From Lepidostoma basale (taxonomy: Eukaryota > Arthropoda > Insecta > Trichoptera > Lepidostomatidae): DNA of 64,000 nt. Positions 51,411 through 61,849 of this stretch are shown one piece after another. The notes beneath the pieces were generated by a model. The model had not been told where the DNA came from and did no database searches. It saw only the letters and a program-made list of their open reading frames with translations. Numbering within the stretch: position 1 is the stretch's first letter; the number at the start of each line of letters is the position of its first letter. Where the stretch lies: the NCBI GenBank assembly GCA_022606425.2, contig JAHDVF020000875.1, forward strand, positions 1,054,001-1,118,000. The letters run 5' to 3'. Made by a program: the position numbers and the translations under genes.

Positions 51411-53052
51411 TCAAATCAAATCAAATCAGTCTATTTTCTCAAAAGACATTACAAACATTTTTTATAGTTTAAGGCATCTATTGAGAACAGGTAAAACATA
51501 TGGAATATATAATACCAGGAACGCATGAGAGATGGTTCGACATTAGGAATACAAAATACTCTCCAAAGTCAAGAGTATTTGTCTTCTGAATGTACTTTCA
51601 CGAATATGAAAGACATCGATCTCCGAAGCGATCATGTTCAGCAGTTTGATTGCTCTCCCCTCCGGCATCACCAGAGGCAGGTTGGTTCTGCATGCTGGGA
51701 GATAAAACAGTCTGTGCTGACGCTGTCGAAGATAGCCATCCGGAACATAAAGATGGATAGCCTCCAAGATGACGGAGTTCTCAAAGAATCCCCTGATAAG
51801 TCTGAAGAAATGGGTAAGTGTGCACCCATCCCTTCTTATCTGTAAACTATTGGTCCCCAGCATGCCCAAGAGGAATGCAGTGGGATAAAGCCACGGATAG
51901 CTACCAAACTCCCTCATGTAGAGATATCTCAGAAATCTTTTCTGAACCCTCTCTAACATGAGCGAGTATCTCGCCTCGTGGGGACTCCATATCACCGAGC
52001 CACACTCGAGCCGGCTCCGGACCAATGAGTTGTACAAAATTCGCAAAACATAGGGATTCTTGAAAACTCTACCAGTTCGGAGAATAAATCCCAACATTTT
52101 CAGTGCAACTCCACATATTCTCTCGATGTGAGCATGGAAAGTCAGCCTACTTTCATAAACGATACCAAGATCCTTTATCGTTGAAACACGCTTAAGTTGC
52201 TGGTTATCCATTGTGTATCTGTAATAAACAGTACGCAATGCTCTCGTAAAAGATAAAATTACGCATTTAGAGATATTGAAATATATTTGATTGGTTTTAC
52301 TCCAGCGGACGATATTATTTATATCTGACTGGAGATGGAGGCAATCTTCGGGGCTTTTTATCTCAAGGAATAATTTAAGATCATCTGCAAATAAAAGGAA
52401 TCGCGAAAATTGTATAACCCTCGCGACATCATTAATGAAGATGGTGAAGAGGAGTGGACCAAGGTTTGAGCCCTGTGGCACTCCGGAATATACGGGAAAA
52501 AGTGCAGATTGAAATATACCGTATGAGGCAAACTGTTTCCTTTCCCTCAGGTAGCTTATAAAAAATAAAACCAACTTAGAAGAGAAACCAATTTCCGACA
52601 GCTTTCGCAGAAGTACATCATGGTTGACGGTATCAAAGGCTTTAGAAAAGTCATTATAAGAGCAGTCAACCTGGTGACCATTGTCCAAAGCCCTTGTCAC
52701 ATATTCTGTGAAAATCATAAGATTGGTTTCAGTAGAGCGCCCCTTCCTGAATCCGTGTTGTTCTGGAATTATGAAGGGTTCAACTCTAGGGAGAATCATT
52801 TTATAAATAATAGATTCGAAGAGTTTGGCCGGAGCAGACAGTATTGCTACAGGTCTGTAGTTTTCAACTGATTCTCTCGGGCCGCTCTTGAAGATGGGAC
52901 TGATCTTGGAGATTTTCCACAAATCGGGAAAGGTATCAGTATTTACTGAGAGGTTGAAAATGAAGTGGAGAGGAGGTACCAAAAATTCAGAGCATCCTTT
53001 TAAAAAGAAGATAGGAAGAAAATCAGGGCCAATTGAATGCGAATTTTTCATG
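51411..53052 (-). mobile_element. jockey-like LINE, 5'-truncated, inside LINE-E
   Basis: 1.64 kb with (TGATT)n tail complement TCAAATCAAATCAAATCAG at 51411. It splits a LINE-E copy (51180-51410 and 53053-53300). Only one ORF, without stops, from the truncation point. Young relative to most LINEs here. Confidence 0.85.
51543..53051 (-). CDS. Reverse transcriptase of jockey-like LINE (N-terminally truncated)
   Basis: 502 residues in one open frame, the longest in the window. RT blocks: FPDLWKISKISPIFKSGPRE and SVENYRPVAILSAPAKLFES (~45-80), PEQHGFRKGRSTETNLMIF (~105), DCSYNDFSKAFDTVNHDVLL (~130), YSGVPQGSNLGPLLFTIFIN (~190), FLLFADDLKLF (~220, catalytic FADD), IKDLGIVYESRLTFHAHI (~295). C-terminal arm: YNSLVRSRLECGSVIWSPHE, ERVQKRFLRYLYMRE, HRLFYLPACRTNLPLVMPEG. 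It lacks the N-terminal endonuclease and gag-like ORF. It would bind element RNA and prime at nicked DNA. The intact frame suggests recent insertion, but the truncated copy is dead on arrival. Confidence 0.88.
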   Translation of the reverse strand: MKNSHSIGPDFLPIFFLKGCSEFLVPPLHFIFNLSVNTDTFPDLWKISKISPIFKSGPRESVENYRPVAILSAPAKLFESIIYKMILPRVEPFIIPEQHGFRKGRSTETNLMIFTEYVTRALDNGHQVDCSYNDFSKAFDTVNHDVLLRKLSEIGFSSKLVLFFISYLRERKQFASYGIFQSALFPVYSGVPQGSNLGPLLFTIFINDVARVIQFSRFLLFADDLKLFLEIKSPEDCLHLQSDINNIVRWSKTNQIYFNISKCVILSFTRALRTVYYRYTMDNQQLKRVSTIKDLGIVYESRLTFHAHIERICGVALKMLGFILRTGRVFKNPYVLRILYNSLVRSRLECGSVIWSPHEARYSLMLERVQKRFLRYLYMREFGSYPWLYPTAFLLGMLGTNSLQIRRDGCTLTHFFRLIRGFFENSVILEAIHLYVPDGYLRQRQHRLFYLPACRTNLPLVMPEGRAIKLLNMIASEIDVFHIRESTFRRQILLTLESILYS

Positions 53053-53300
53053 GCCCAAGTAGGACACCTTATGGACTTTGATGTTGGTCAGCAACTCTCT
53101 GTCAACTCTGGCTCCATGGAGAACGTTTGTGTTGCTGACCATGTCAGTCCAGGAGACGCGTAACATCCTTCGGTGTATCCACATCTCAAAGGCCTCTAAT
53201 CGGTTCATAATATTGACTTTAAGGGTCCATGACTCCACCCCGTATAACAGCACTGACCAAACATAGCATCTGACCATTCTTTGTCGTAATTTTAAATTAA
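53053..53300 (-). mobile_element. LINE-E, continuation
   Basis: Minus: MVRCYVWSVLLYGVESWTLK, VNIMNRLEAFEMWIHRRMLR, VSWTDMVSNTNVLHGARVDR, ELLTNIKVHKVSYLGH, then the jockey-like insertion. Confidence 0.85.
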
Positions 53301-53884
53301 TTAATCAGTTCTCGTATCTAACGTAGAATAAAAAAAAGTGTTTTTCAAAAGGCTAATTTCAATTTTTTTTAAGAAAAAAGAGTTTCACAACATTCTCTTA
53401 ATAAAAAAATGCAAGAATTCAAACCAGAGACAAGTATATCCTCAAGACGCTCCTGTATTTCAGATAGACAGGCAAGTTATCTCGGCAGGAACAATTGGGA
53501 GTATTTCGCACGAGAGACGAAAAGGACTTTCAGTTTGTAATTGAAAAAGAATCCAATCGGTAGGTACTTTTAGAAATTATTTTTATCTTCGCTTTTCTAT
53601 GCTGGCAATAATATGTCTGGGGACTTGGTAAAAGTCAATGTTTATGCTTTATATACCGGCTCAGACAGCTATTCTATCGTCTGCCGAAAATTTAATGCTT
53701 TATGAAAGTTTCTTAATAATATTTTATTCATGTTGAAAGAGAAAAATGGAATCATTCGGATATTGTCGTAGACTTCTGAATTACATTTCATATTTTAAAT
53801 TATTATTATTCAATAAAATATATAAACAATACAACGATTGCAGACAATATGAAATGAAATAAAAAAGGCTAAAGAGGAGTGGAT
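53301..53884. other. Noncoding, possible orphan exon 53496-53566
   Basis: Between CTCGGCAG (acceptor-like, ending 53489) and CAATCG|GTAGGT (donor-like, about 53560) one frame reads EQLGVFRTRDEKDFQFVIEK, ESN. The FQFVIEKES wording resembles a beta-strand of ASH proteins. Nothing nearby connects to it. Otherwise AT-rich, with no gene. Confidence 0.2.
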
Positions 53885-54029
53885 GAGTCTTATAAACTAG
53901 AAATGTACAACCGTAGCCATACATTTAAGCTACACAAGAAACTCAAAGAAATGACAGGCACTTTAAGAATAAGTACTCCATCATGTTTGGTTGACGATTC
54001 CAATAAACTCGTTTTGGATGAAAAATATA

Positions 54030-54172
54030 TTTTGCAAACATAAGCGAGTTGACAGGCATCCGAAGTATGGAGGAGTTGTTCCGAGTGGCGCAGGACAGGG
54101 ACAGGTTCGCCGAGGTGATCGCCAACGTTTGGGGGACCCGACAGGGCACACAAAGAAGAAGAATAACGAAAT
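54030..54172 (+). mobile_element. LINE-E extreme 3' end
   Basis: AGCGAGTTGACAGGCATCCG, GTATGGAGGAGTTGTTCCGA, GCGCAGGACAGGGACAGGTT, CGCCGAGGTGATCGCCAACG, GGGACCCGACAGGGCACACA, then AAGAAGAAGAAT. Codes EELFRVAQDRDRFAEVIANV, which is the LINE-E C-terminus. Confidence 0.85.
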
Positions 54173-54285
54173 AACTAATAACTAACCATCTCGCCGTCTC
54201 TCCGAAATGGTGGGCAGAAATAATGAACTGGCACACTGTTCTTTCCTGACATGCTTCTCTCGCTTCCTCAACATTAGCAATCAAA
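54173..54285 (-). mobile_element. LINE-A 3' fragment
   Basis: AATAACTAATAACTAACCAT, CTCGCCGTCTCTCCGAAATG, GGTGGGCAGAAATAATGAAC; ~110 bases remain. Confidence 0.7.
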
Positions 54286-54482
54286 CTAGAAATCAGTCGG
54301 AAAGAGCCACGGGTAATATCCATACTCCATAAAATAGAGGTATCGCAGAAATTTCTTCTGCGTCCTCTCCATCATCAGGGAATATCGAACCTCATGCGGC
54401 GCCCAGATAATGGAACTAAATTCCAACTGACTTCTCACCAGAGAGTTATGGATACGTGTTGCGCAAGATCGATAGCCATGGA
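54286..54482 (-). mobile_element. jockey-like LINE fragment
   Basis: Minus: IHNSLVRSQLEFSSIIWAPH, EVRYSLMMERTQKKFLRYLY, FMEYGYYPWLFPTDF. Homologous to residues ~340-400 of the 51543-53051 protein but diverged. Confidence 0.8.
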
Positions 54483-55080
54483 AGCAGATGGAGGAGGAGA
54501 CGATGATGATGATAATGATCCAAGTATATGTCAAAGGAAGAAGCCAAGAGGCATTAGCGCTGTTTAAAATTAACGATTGTTATTTTGAGGTGAGGTTGAA
54601 ATAATTTGTTTATCAAAATTCAAAACAAATGTGCTTTGGAGAATCCTCCGTAATTTGCATAGTAATCCATCAATCCCGCTCCCCAAGTTTGCAACATAAA
54701 ACACAGAAGTTGGCGGGAAATGTTAAAAAGTTCTCAATGTTTAATCTGAACAGATCGCTTCTTTAAGCGTAGCTTAAAATGCCTCCGCGGAGTCACTAGG
54801 GACGGCGAAAAATAGAATTCTTCGAAAATTTATCGACAATATATTAACTTTTCAGCAAATATAAGTACAAAAGTATTTGAAAAAATAGAAAATCGGTTTA
54901 TAACGTGACAAAAAAGTTCAATGTCTTATATTATTATTATTATGTAATTTTTTATTATTATTTATATTTGTGGTAGTATTGGCCTTATTTTATTGTTTCC
55001 ATCTGTTTTTATGTATGTAAAGTATTACAATTGCTATTTGTTACTCCAAAAAAATATAATAATAAAAAAATGAGTTATTA
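54483..55080. other. No gene recognised
   Basis: AT-rich; GATGATGATGATAATGAT at 54505. Nothing else supported. Confidence 0.5.
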
Positions 55081-55265
55081 ATATGTATGAAAAACGATAG
55101 TTTTCAAGGAGTTTTACTGTAATATTTATGTATGACATGTTTCGCCCTTCTAAGGCATTTTCAAAATGAATTTTGAAAATGCCTTAGAAGGGCGAAACAT
55201 GTCATACATAAATATTATAATAAAACCCTTTAAAAAATATCGTGTTTCATACATATTATGAATTT
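55081..55265. mobile_element. Palindrome with hammerhead-like arms
   Basis: ATGTATGAAAAACGATAG...GACATGTTTCGCCCTTCTAA mirrors the right half (GGGCGAAACATGTCATACAT). Cores at 55134-55164 (-) and 55173-55203 (+): TTGAAAA, stem II TGCCTTAGAAGGGC, GAAA, CATG, UC. The two motifs are 8 bases apart. CUGANGA is poorly kept. Confidence 0.6.
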
Positions 55266-55424
55266 ATTCTGGAGTTTTACATCATTGTTCAATAAACAAT
55301 AAATAAAAAAAAAACAAATTTAATTTATACAAATATTTTAACTAAATCATTACAAAATAAAAATGATATAAAAACATGTTAGCAATTGAACAGTTTTTAT
55401 TTGTCCTGGTGGCAAACCAAATTT

Positions 55425-55640
55425 AACTAATTAAAACGAATGAAAATGACAGTTTTCTAGAAGTTTTATTATATTTTATGGGAATGACATGTTTCTTCAT
55501 TCTAAGGCATTTTCAAATGCAACATTTGATAATGCCTTAGAAGGGCGAAACACGTTATTCCCATTAAATATAATAAAACATCTAGAAAACTGACGTTTTC
55601 ATTCGTATTAATTATTTAATATGAAGTTTTACGCCATTGT
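55425..55640. mobile_element. Palindrome with hammerhead-like arms
   Basis: AACGAATGAAAATGACAGTT and TTTTATGGGAATGACATGTT on the left; AAACACGTTATTCCCATTAA and GAAAACTGACGTTTTCATTCG on the right. Right arm: TTTGATAATGCCTTAGAAGG, GCGAAACACG. A sister of 26760-26960. Confidence 0.55.
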
Positions 55641-55879
55641 TCAATAAATAATAGATAAAAAAATTTATATTAAAAAAAATGCGATAATTTGAGATTTATT
55701 TAAAAAATATTTTTTTGTACTCATGTTGGGTTTTTCAAAGGTCAATAATTGCAGTTGACACGTTTCACAATGTTATTGCACCTAACAAAGAATAAAAACA
55801 AAAGCACAAAAATACATTCTAAAGTATAATAAACAAAAGAAGTAATATTTTTAAATAAATTGAAATATGTGAAAAGATT

Positions 55880-56015
55880 AATGCAACACATAAACGAAAT
55901 CCCTGATAAAAATCATTAAATTAAAATTTATTTTTCAAGACATGTTTCGAAAATGTACTAGGTATATAACCTTTATCATCGGGAAAATGAGTCGAGTCTA
56001 TACAGTAGAAAAAAA
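55880..56015 (-). mobile_element. Hammerhead-like single arm
   Basis: Minus: CCGATGATAAAGGTTATATA, then CCTAGTACATTTTCGAAACATGTC. CCGATGA and GAAA-CATG-UC are present but stem II is disturbed by an insertion. Confidence 0.45.
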
Positions 56016-56600
56016 AAAACAATATGTTGACCTAATAAGTAAAGAATATAAAATAAACTTTTAAAATGGATATTATTGAATGATAAAAAAATTACAGTAA
56101 TAAAAATTGTTTACGCCTAAGCTTACCAAAGAAAATAATTACGTATTATAAAAAGGAATATCAAACGCAAAAATGGTTTAACTTTCACATATTTTTTTGG
56201 ATGTCACTTGTAGGGGAAGAAATGCTTTCGATGAATATTCCGTTCTTCGCAAACCGCGAATAAAAGGTGTCGAGTTGTGAGGAACATAGTAACCGGAATC
56301 CTGATTCACCGGTATGCTAATCAGGCACGCTCCCTGTTGGGACCTTGTGTACTTTGCCTTTCAGTTGAGTCTCCCTGCATTTGTTTATTAAATTAAATAA
56401 TGGAATGGCGGGTGGCGCCCTCACGCAGTTGGTCACGTGCGGCTCATGTCGGGTTCAAGCCGAATTGGCGGGAAATGTGATTGTGGTTTTGGGTGGGAGT
56501 GAATATATAATATATTTTAAATGTGGATATAAGAGTGTGATAAAGCGAAAATACCATAAATATTGATTTTGCTTAATATATAATAATTAATATATAATAA
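56016..56600. other. No gene recognised
   Basis: A 61-codon plus frame at 56381 (MAGGALTQLVTCGSCRVQAE) lies in a GC-richer stretch 56215-56500; not recognised. Confidence 0.35.
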
Positions 56601-57092
56601 TTCTTCAATATTATTTCAAAGTTCTTGCTGGTTAAGTGCCTAATTACAGCTAATTTAAAAAACGGTGGATACGTATAACATAAATTAAATAAACACAAAA
56701 GTCCGGATCGTCCATGTCAACATGTGCAACATCGAAAAAAATATTATGTCTTATTACATTATGTGCTAAATTAAAAAAACGGCGGATTCGTGGAACATAA
56801 ATTAAATAGACAATATGCGCACCATCTCAAAAGAACATTTTGTGTTAAATTATTTTTATTTTGTTATTTTATTTTATATCATTGTATTTTATATTATTTG
56901 TTTTAGATTTATTTTGTGGGTATCGGGCGATCGAAGTGTGCGCGGGAGATGCCTATTGGTGGCGATGAAGTTCGCAACCCATCACACCGCGTCTCCCGCG
57001 GAGCGAAAAGAGAAGGATGGAGTGCCGCATCAGTAAAAGTGTGACAGTCCATTCTTTCTGCCTACCCTTTGGGGAGACGGCGTGATGGTTAG
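56601..57092 (+). mobile_element. SINE-like element with LINE-A tail, long form
   Basis: Second copy of 31979-32490: TTCTTCAATATTATTTCAAA, AGTCCGGATCGTCCATGTCA, TTAGATTTATTTTGTGGGTA, GATGCCTATTGGTGGCGATG, and the LINE-A end at 57030-57092. The head is complete in both, so the start near 56601 is a true element boundary. Confidence 0.72.
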
Positions 57093-57107
57093 TTGGTTTA
57101 TAATAAT

Positions 57108-57560
57108 TAAAGCCAGCTGTCAAAAGAAGGATGAAAGCAGGATAAACGCCGTAAAAATGAGATCAATAAGAAGAATGTGCGGGAAAACGTTATATGATAG
57201 AATACCGAACGATGAAATAAGAAAGAAATGTAAGGCAGATGACTGTATCATGGATGAAATTAAAAAAGGATCCCTGATATGGTTTGGACATATGATGATG
57301 AGAAAAGAATGGTTAAAAAGTTGTACACAAGCAGTGTGAGTGGAAAAAGAAGCCGAGGACGACCGAGGAAAACATTGCATGACCAAATTAATCAATTACT
57401 AAAAGACGACCACATTCGAAGTCGGAATAATCGACGTGCGTGTGTGGTACGATGTATGAATGTAGAGGAAGCCCGATAGGTACGCCAGGACAGAGCATTG
57501 TGAGGATTATTCTCTCTGCCTACCCCTCCGGGGAAATGGCGTGATGGTTAGTTAGTTAGT
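57108..57560 (+). mobile_element. LINE-A 3' fragment
   Basis: Plus: KKDESRINAVKMRSIRRMCG, KTLYDRIPNDEIRKKCKADD, CIMDEIKKGSLIWFGHMMMR, then a frame change and SVSGKRSRGRPRKTLHDQIN, QLLKDDHIRSRNNRRACVVR, and GCGTGATGGTTAGTTAGTTA at 57539. Confidence 0.85.
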
Positions 57561-57579
57561 TTTTTATATAATTAATAGA

Positions 57580-58048
57580 ATATCTTCTTCTTCTTCTTAG
57601 TCCTTGTTGTATGTTACACCTATATTGTATGTTCTCCAGAGGATTGCCGCTCCTGTGAGGTAGATTACTAGTTGTCTTTCCATCTTTTAGGAGGTCTTCC
57701 ACGATGACGAGTCCCTTGAGATTGATTATGTAGTGCCATATAAGGGAGTTTGGTGGTGTCTATTCTTTGGACATGACTATACCAGTCCCTTCTTCGCTAT
57801 CTACTTTAACTTATCATATCCTCAACCTCGCATATCTCTCTAAATCAGGTGTTCTTTACGCAATCTGTCAGTGTCTTGCCTGCTATCGTTTTCTAAGTGT
57901 CTTCATCTCGGAAGTCCTCAAGTTTTTTTTGGTTCTGACTGTGTCTGCCCTTGCTTCAACGCCATATGTTATTATTGGTCTTACGCATGCTTTAATGATT
58001 CTCATCTTACTCTTAATGGCCATGTCTTTATTTTCCATATTGTAGATT
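57580..58048 (-). mobile_element. LINE-C-type fragment
   Basis: CTTCTTCTTCTTAG at 57585 is the tail complement. Minus: MENKDMAIKSKMRIIKACVR, PIITYGVEARADTVRTKKNL and MKTLRK-like. Matches VRPILTYGIESRADTVKTKS of LINE-C at ~65%. Confidence 0.7.
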
Positions 58049-58830
58049 TTAAAGCATCCCTTTGTGTTGTGGATTTATATTTGAATAAATACGAGTAGAA
58101 TAAGTTTGAAATTTCACAATCTTCTTAGATGCGCAGATTTTAACATCAATTGACACAGTATCGTCACTTACATCATCATCATAGTCTGTCCCTCGTGTCG
58201 TAGGAAGACTGTCCTTCACGGTTGTGGGTCTGCATGTGGCTAAAGAGTCCAATCCTGGACTCACACCCTTTGGGGCATCTAGGGCACGGGAAGGTGTGGT
58301 GGCAGTGGAGCTGCCACTGTCTCCTGATGGTCTCTCATATCTCCTTCTCTTCCTCTTCTCTGCGGCGTTTAAAGCATCCCTTTGTGTTGTGGATTTATAT
58401 TTGAATAAATACGAGTAGAATAAGTTTGAAATTTCACAATCTTCTTAGATGCGCAGATTTTAACATCAATTGACACAGTATCGTCACTTACATCATCATC
58501 ATAGTCTGTCCCTCGTGTCGTAGGAAGACTGTCCTTCACGGTTGTGGGTCTGCATGTGGCTAAAGAGTCCAATCCTGGACTCACACCCTTTGGGGCATCT
58601 AGGGCACGGGAAGGTGTGGTGGCAGTGGAGCTGCCACTGTCTCCTGATGGTCTCTCATATCTCCTTCTCTTCCTCTTCTCTGCGGCGTTGTCTCTGCGCT
58701 GTGCTTTATAGTCCTGCCTGCCTTTATGTATAGTTATTCTCCAGCAAGGTCTGTCTTCTGCAGGTTTTTCCCAGCAATCAATATCGATGTTAGTCCTTTG
58801 GAGGTTCGCTTTTATAAACACTTCACTTGT
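58049..58830 (-). mobile_element. RTE-like LINE 3' end with C2H2 zinc finger
   Basis: Minus ORF 58369-58821: NIDIDCWEKPAEDRPCWRIT, IHKGRQDYKAQRRDNAAEKR, KRRRYERPSGDSG. After a frame change the strand reads CPRCPKGCESRIGLFSHMQT H, C-x2-C-x12-H-x3-H, a C2H2 finger, once in each 319-bp repeat (about 58217-58285 and 58536-58604). W-x-x-x-A-x-DR-x-x-W...finger is the standard end of such elements. Confidence 0.78.
58051..58688. repeat. 319-bp tandem duplication
   Basis: 58051-58369 and 58370-58688 are the same sequence to the base as far as I can compare (AAAGCATCCCTTTGTGTTGT start, CTCTTCTCTGCGGCGTT end). TTAAAGC at both joints suggests a short-homology event. It duplicates a LINE 3' end including a zinc finger. 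Confidence 0.92.
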
Positions 58831-59528
58831 TCCAATGTGGATGGTAATAACACTAGAAATAAAATGAATTTTGCTTCAGTATGTCTGCAAGAATATTAAA
58901 AATAGCTCAAACATAATTTAAATGTACAAATGGCTGTCTTATAATTAAGTATCTTCGCCGGGAATAGCATTGTCCCTAGTCGGTTCATTGTTTGTTCATG
59001 AAACGAATGACGAAATATTAGGGCGATTGTTCTAATTACTCTTCCGAGCAAAAGATAAAACAATATAATAGAAATGCGTACCTGCGAAGAACAAATAACC
59101 GGGGATTATTTAAAACAGAGATAAAAATAAGTGTCAAACATCAAAATGTAATGAAATATCATATTTTCCGACTGAAATGAATTCGGGAAATTTGATTGCC
59201 AACTTGTTTTCTCCGTTCGCAGGAAGCTCATTAACATTTTTGGCGAATGAAGTTGTTGTTTCTAAAAATATATTTCTTTGGTAAGATAGTGAAAAACAAT
59301 TTAAACTTGTTGTTTTTACATCATATGCGAAAATTGATCGAAAATACACGCAAATATTTGGTTAGATTCAGAGTTTAGATGTTTAGATTGATGGAAATAC
59401 ATGTTTTTTAAAAATACAGTGTTGAGGACTAGAGAACCATTATACTCGTATCTTAAACAAATTTTTATTTCAATATAAATGATTTATTATTGTAGATAAT
59501 CCATTGTTTTGGCGGAAACACTTAGATA
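58831..59528. other. No gene recognised
   Basis: AT-rich; minus frame of 71 codons at 59134-59349 (FPEFISVGKYDISLHFDV) matches nothing that I know. Confidence 0.45.
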
Positions 59529-59992
59529 TTTCAACATTATTATTATTCTTCTTCAAGTGCCCTGTCGGGTCCCCCCAACGTTGGCGATCACCTCGGCGAA
59601 CCTGTACCTGTCCTGCGCCGCCCGGAACAGCTCCTCCACACCTTCGGTCCACTCCCTCACGTTTCGCAGCCAGGTCAATTGTCTCCTAACGGGCCCTCGG
59701 CGTCCCTCAATTTTCCCCTCCAATATCAGTTGGAGAAGGTGGTACTTTTTCAGATGTGAAATCTTCCGAACCTTGATGGTTGATAACAGTTCCCTGTCAA
59801 CTCTAGCTCGCCTCAGAACTTCGGTATTGGTAACCATGTCTGTCCAGGGAATTCTAAGCATTCGGCGACAGAGACACATTTCAACTGCTTCCAGTCTGTT
59901 CATTGAGTTGACTTTTAACTCCACGTTTCACATCCGTACAATAAAATAGACCACACATAGCATTTGATCATTCTCTGGCGGAGTTTCAAGAT
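59529..59992 (-). mobile_element. LINE-E 3' half, best copy
   Basis: Minus ORF 59553-59924: MELKVNSMNRLEAVEMCLCR, RMLRIPWTDMVTNTEVLRRA, RVDRELLSTIKVRKISHLKK, YHLLQLILEGKIEGRRGPVR, RQLTWLRNVREWTEGVEELF, RAAQDRYRFAEVIANVGGTR, QGT. Tail complement ATTATTCTTCTTCAAG at 59545. GC-rich coding compared with the region, so young. Confidence 0.88.
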
Positions 59993-60029
59993 TATGTTTA
60001 AACATTATTAACTAACTAACTATTATTAA

Positions 60030-60290
60030 CTGTTTTAATAAAAAAAACTTTGTAACAAATATCAAAATTGATTATATTTTGTTGCGACAGCTGTTTCGCT
60101 AACCGATGTTAGCATCTTCATGTCTTACAGTCAGCTGTTGATTGTAGGACCTGACGATGTTTGTAAGACTTGAAGACTTGACGATAGTTAGCGAAACAGC
60201 TGTCGCGACAAATTATTATCATTTGTGATATTTATAACAAAGTTTTTTTTATTTAAACAGTTAAAAATATTTATTGTTTCTTTAACAATG
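60030..60290. mobile_element. Palindrome with hammerhead-like arms
   Basis: ACTTTGTAACAAATATCAAA at 60047 mirrors TTTGTGATATTTATAACAAAGT at 60222. Both arms have AGCTGTTTCGCTAAC / GTTAGCGAAACAGCTGTC. The loop holds an inverted GTCTTACA/TGTAAGAC pair. Confidence 0.7.
60086..60121 (-). ncRNA. Hammerhead ribozyme-like motif
   Basis: ATGAAGA (one mismatch to CUGANGA), stem II GCTAACATCGGTTAGC (6 bp), GAAA, palindromic CAGCTG, UC. The partner at 60185-60210 has TTGACGA, GTTAGC, GAAA, CAGCTG, UC. Confidence 0.62.
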
Positions 60291-60299
60291 ACGTAAAAC

Positions 60300-60470
60300 T
60301 CCATAATATAATATGTCTTTGACATTTAATTTATAATTGTAAACACGATTGTTTAATGGTTTTACTTAGATGTAAGTTGTATGAACAATATAAACAGTGA
60401 AAAATTTGTTTCGCCTTGCGAGGGCATTTTCAAACTGCACCTAATCGTCAAACAGTGTGTCCTTAACATA
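60300..60470 (-). mobile_element. Hammerhead-like arm remnant
   Basis: Minus: TTTGAAAATGCCCTCGCAAG, GCGAAACAAATTTTTC; stem II TGCCCTCGCAAGGC and GAAA kept, stem III lost. Flanking TATTATGGAGTTTTACGTCA is the common end of this sub-family. Confidence 0.45.
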
Positions 60471-61074
60471 TATTGATTTTAGGGTGGGGGGAAATTACAT
60501 AATGCAAATTTTTGGGTTGTTATGCTAGTTTATTATTATTCACCTATTTCGTGTTCCGTATACAATTATTTTTTAAATCAATTTTGCAAAGTAAACGCTT
60601 CCCAAGCTAAAAGTTAAAACGCTAAACTGATTATTATATCGAGTATGACTTTCCAAAACTGATATTTGTCGATTAGTTGAAGGGTGGATTTTTCCTGAAG
60701 GGTCGTAGCAACCCTTAAAGAAATTAGATTTAAACGTTCCACTTGAAAATTAATTAAGTTATTTCGAAATTCCCGTTTAATTTCTATAAACTTAGACCAG
60801 AGTTTCCCAGAACATTTGAATTCAGATCTGCCATTTAGAAATTAGATTAAAAAAATATTACAAAAACTAATCACTGCAATCTTCTTCTTCGTGTCAATAG
60901 CGAAGTGGCTAGTTTTGTAGGCTGGCCCTGATATGAGCTTATCTCTCTTATTGCCATTGTGGTGGAAGATTTTGCTTGTATGTCTATAAAAAAAATACTG
61001 CGACTCCTCGCGTGGCCAATATTGCATATCTGATTGATTTGATCGTGTCAAGTTTTACTTGGTTTTCATTACTA
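60471..61074. other. No gene recognised
   Basis: AT-rich, a few short frames; 60990-61065 (CGCGTGGCCAATATTGCATA) is a LINE-A scrap, minus. Confidence 0.45.
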
Positions 61075-61440
61075 ACTAACTAACTAACCATCACGCCGTC
61101 TCCCCGAAAGGGTAGGCAGAAAGAATGGACTGTCACACTTTTACTGATGCGGCACTCCATCCTTCTCTTTTCGCTCCGCGGGAGACGCGGTGTGATGGGT
61201 TGCGAACCTCATCGCCATCTCTTTCTTATTCCGTGTACATCGCTAATAAATACTTTCTTTATAAGTCTTTCCTATGTCCAAAACATCTTAATGATCTTTT
61301 CATCATTTTGTACATAAAACTTTCATTCGCACTGCATTTATTTCTTATATTTGAACTTGAAACTCTATCATATACAGATTTATCACACAATTGTCTAAGA
61401 GATTTTCATTAATTGCATTTATTCTACTTTGCATATAAAA
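61075..61440 (-). mobile_element. LINE-A copy with SINE-like module
   Basis: AACTAACTAACTAACCATCA at 61071, the GC-rich module (CACTCCATCCTTCTCTTTTC, CGCGGTGTGATGGGTTGC) at 61150-61215, then from 61225 the LINE-A arm (TCCAAAACATCTTAATGATC, ATACAGATTTATCACACAAT). Either the short SINE-like element inserted in a LINE-A copy or a chimera. Confidence 0.65.
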
Positions 61441-61449
61441 TTTACAAAA

Positions 61450-61700
61450 TGTTTAAATCTGAAACACTGTTTTTGTAAGTATCGCAATTTATTTTTATTG
61501 GTTTGTCGCGACAGCCGTTTCGCCACCCATGTTTGCATCATCAGGTATAACAAAAACTCAGAGTTGTTTGTAACAATATCTTTTGAAGCATTCTCAAACT
61601 GAAGTTTTAAATTTTTTCGAGAAACAGTTTGAGATTGCCCTCGTAAGACGAAAAGAATTAGTCACTATTTTTTATATATTTTTTATATATATACGAATAA
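61450..61700 (-). mobile_element. Hammerhead element arm
   Basis: Contains the core 61510-61544 and, at 61610-61650, a diverged second arm (GAGATTGCCCTCGTAAGACG, AAAAG). Flank TTGTAAGTATCGCAATTTAT resembles the 60030 palindrome end. Confidence 0.5.
61510..61544 (-). ncRNA. Hammerhead ribozyme-like motif
   Basis: CTGATGA exact (complement 61538-61544), stem II region GCAAACATGGGTGGC (2-3 bp left of an ancestral 6), GAAA, stem III CGGCTG (one change from CAGCTG), UC. Exact core box but weakened stems. Confidence 0.58.
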
Positions 61701-61849
61701 TAAAAAAATCAAGTAAAACAAAAAAAAAACAATAGCGTTAATAAACACTCGTATTATAAAAAGAGTTAACCCAAATTACAACCACAGCCATAAACAATTG
61801 CTTATCAGGTAAAATATTTTTGAATTATTATAGATTATTTAATCTATAT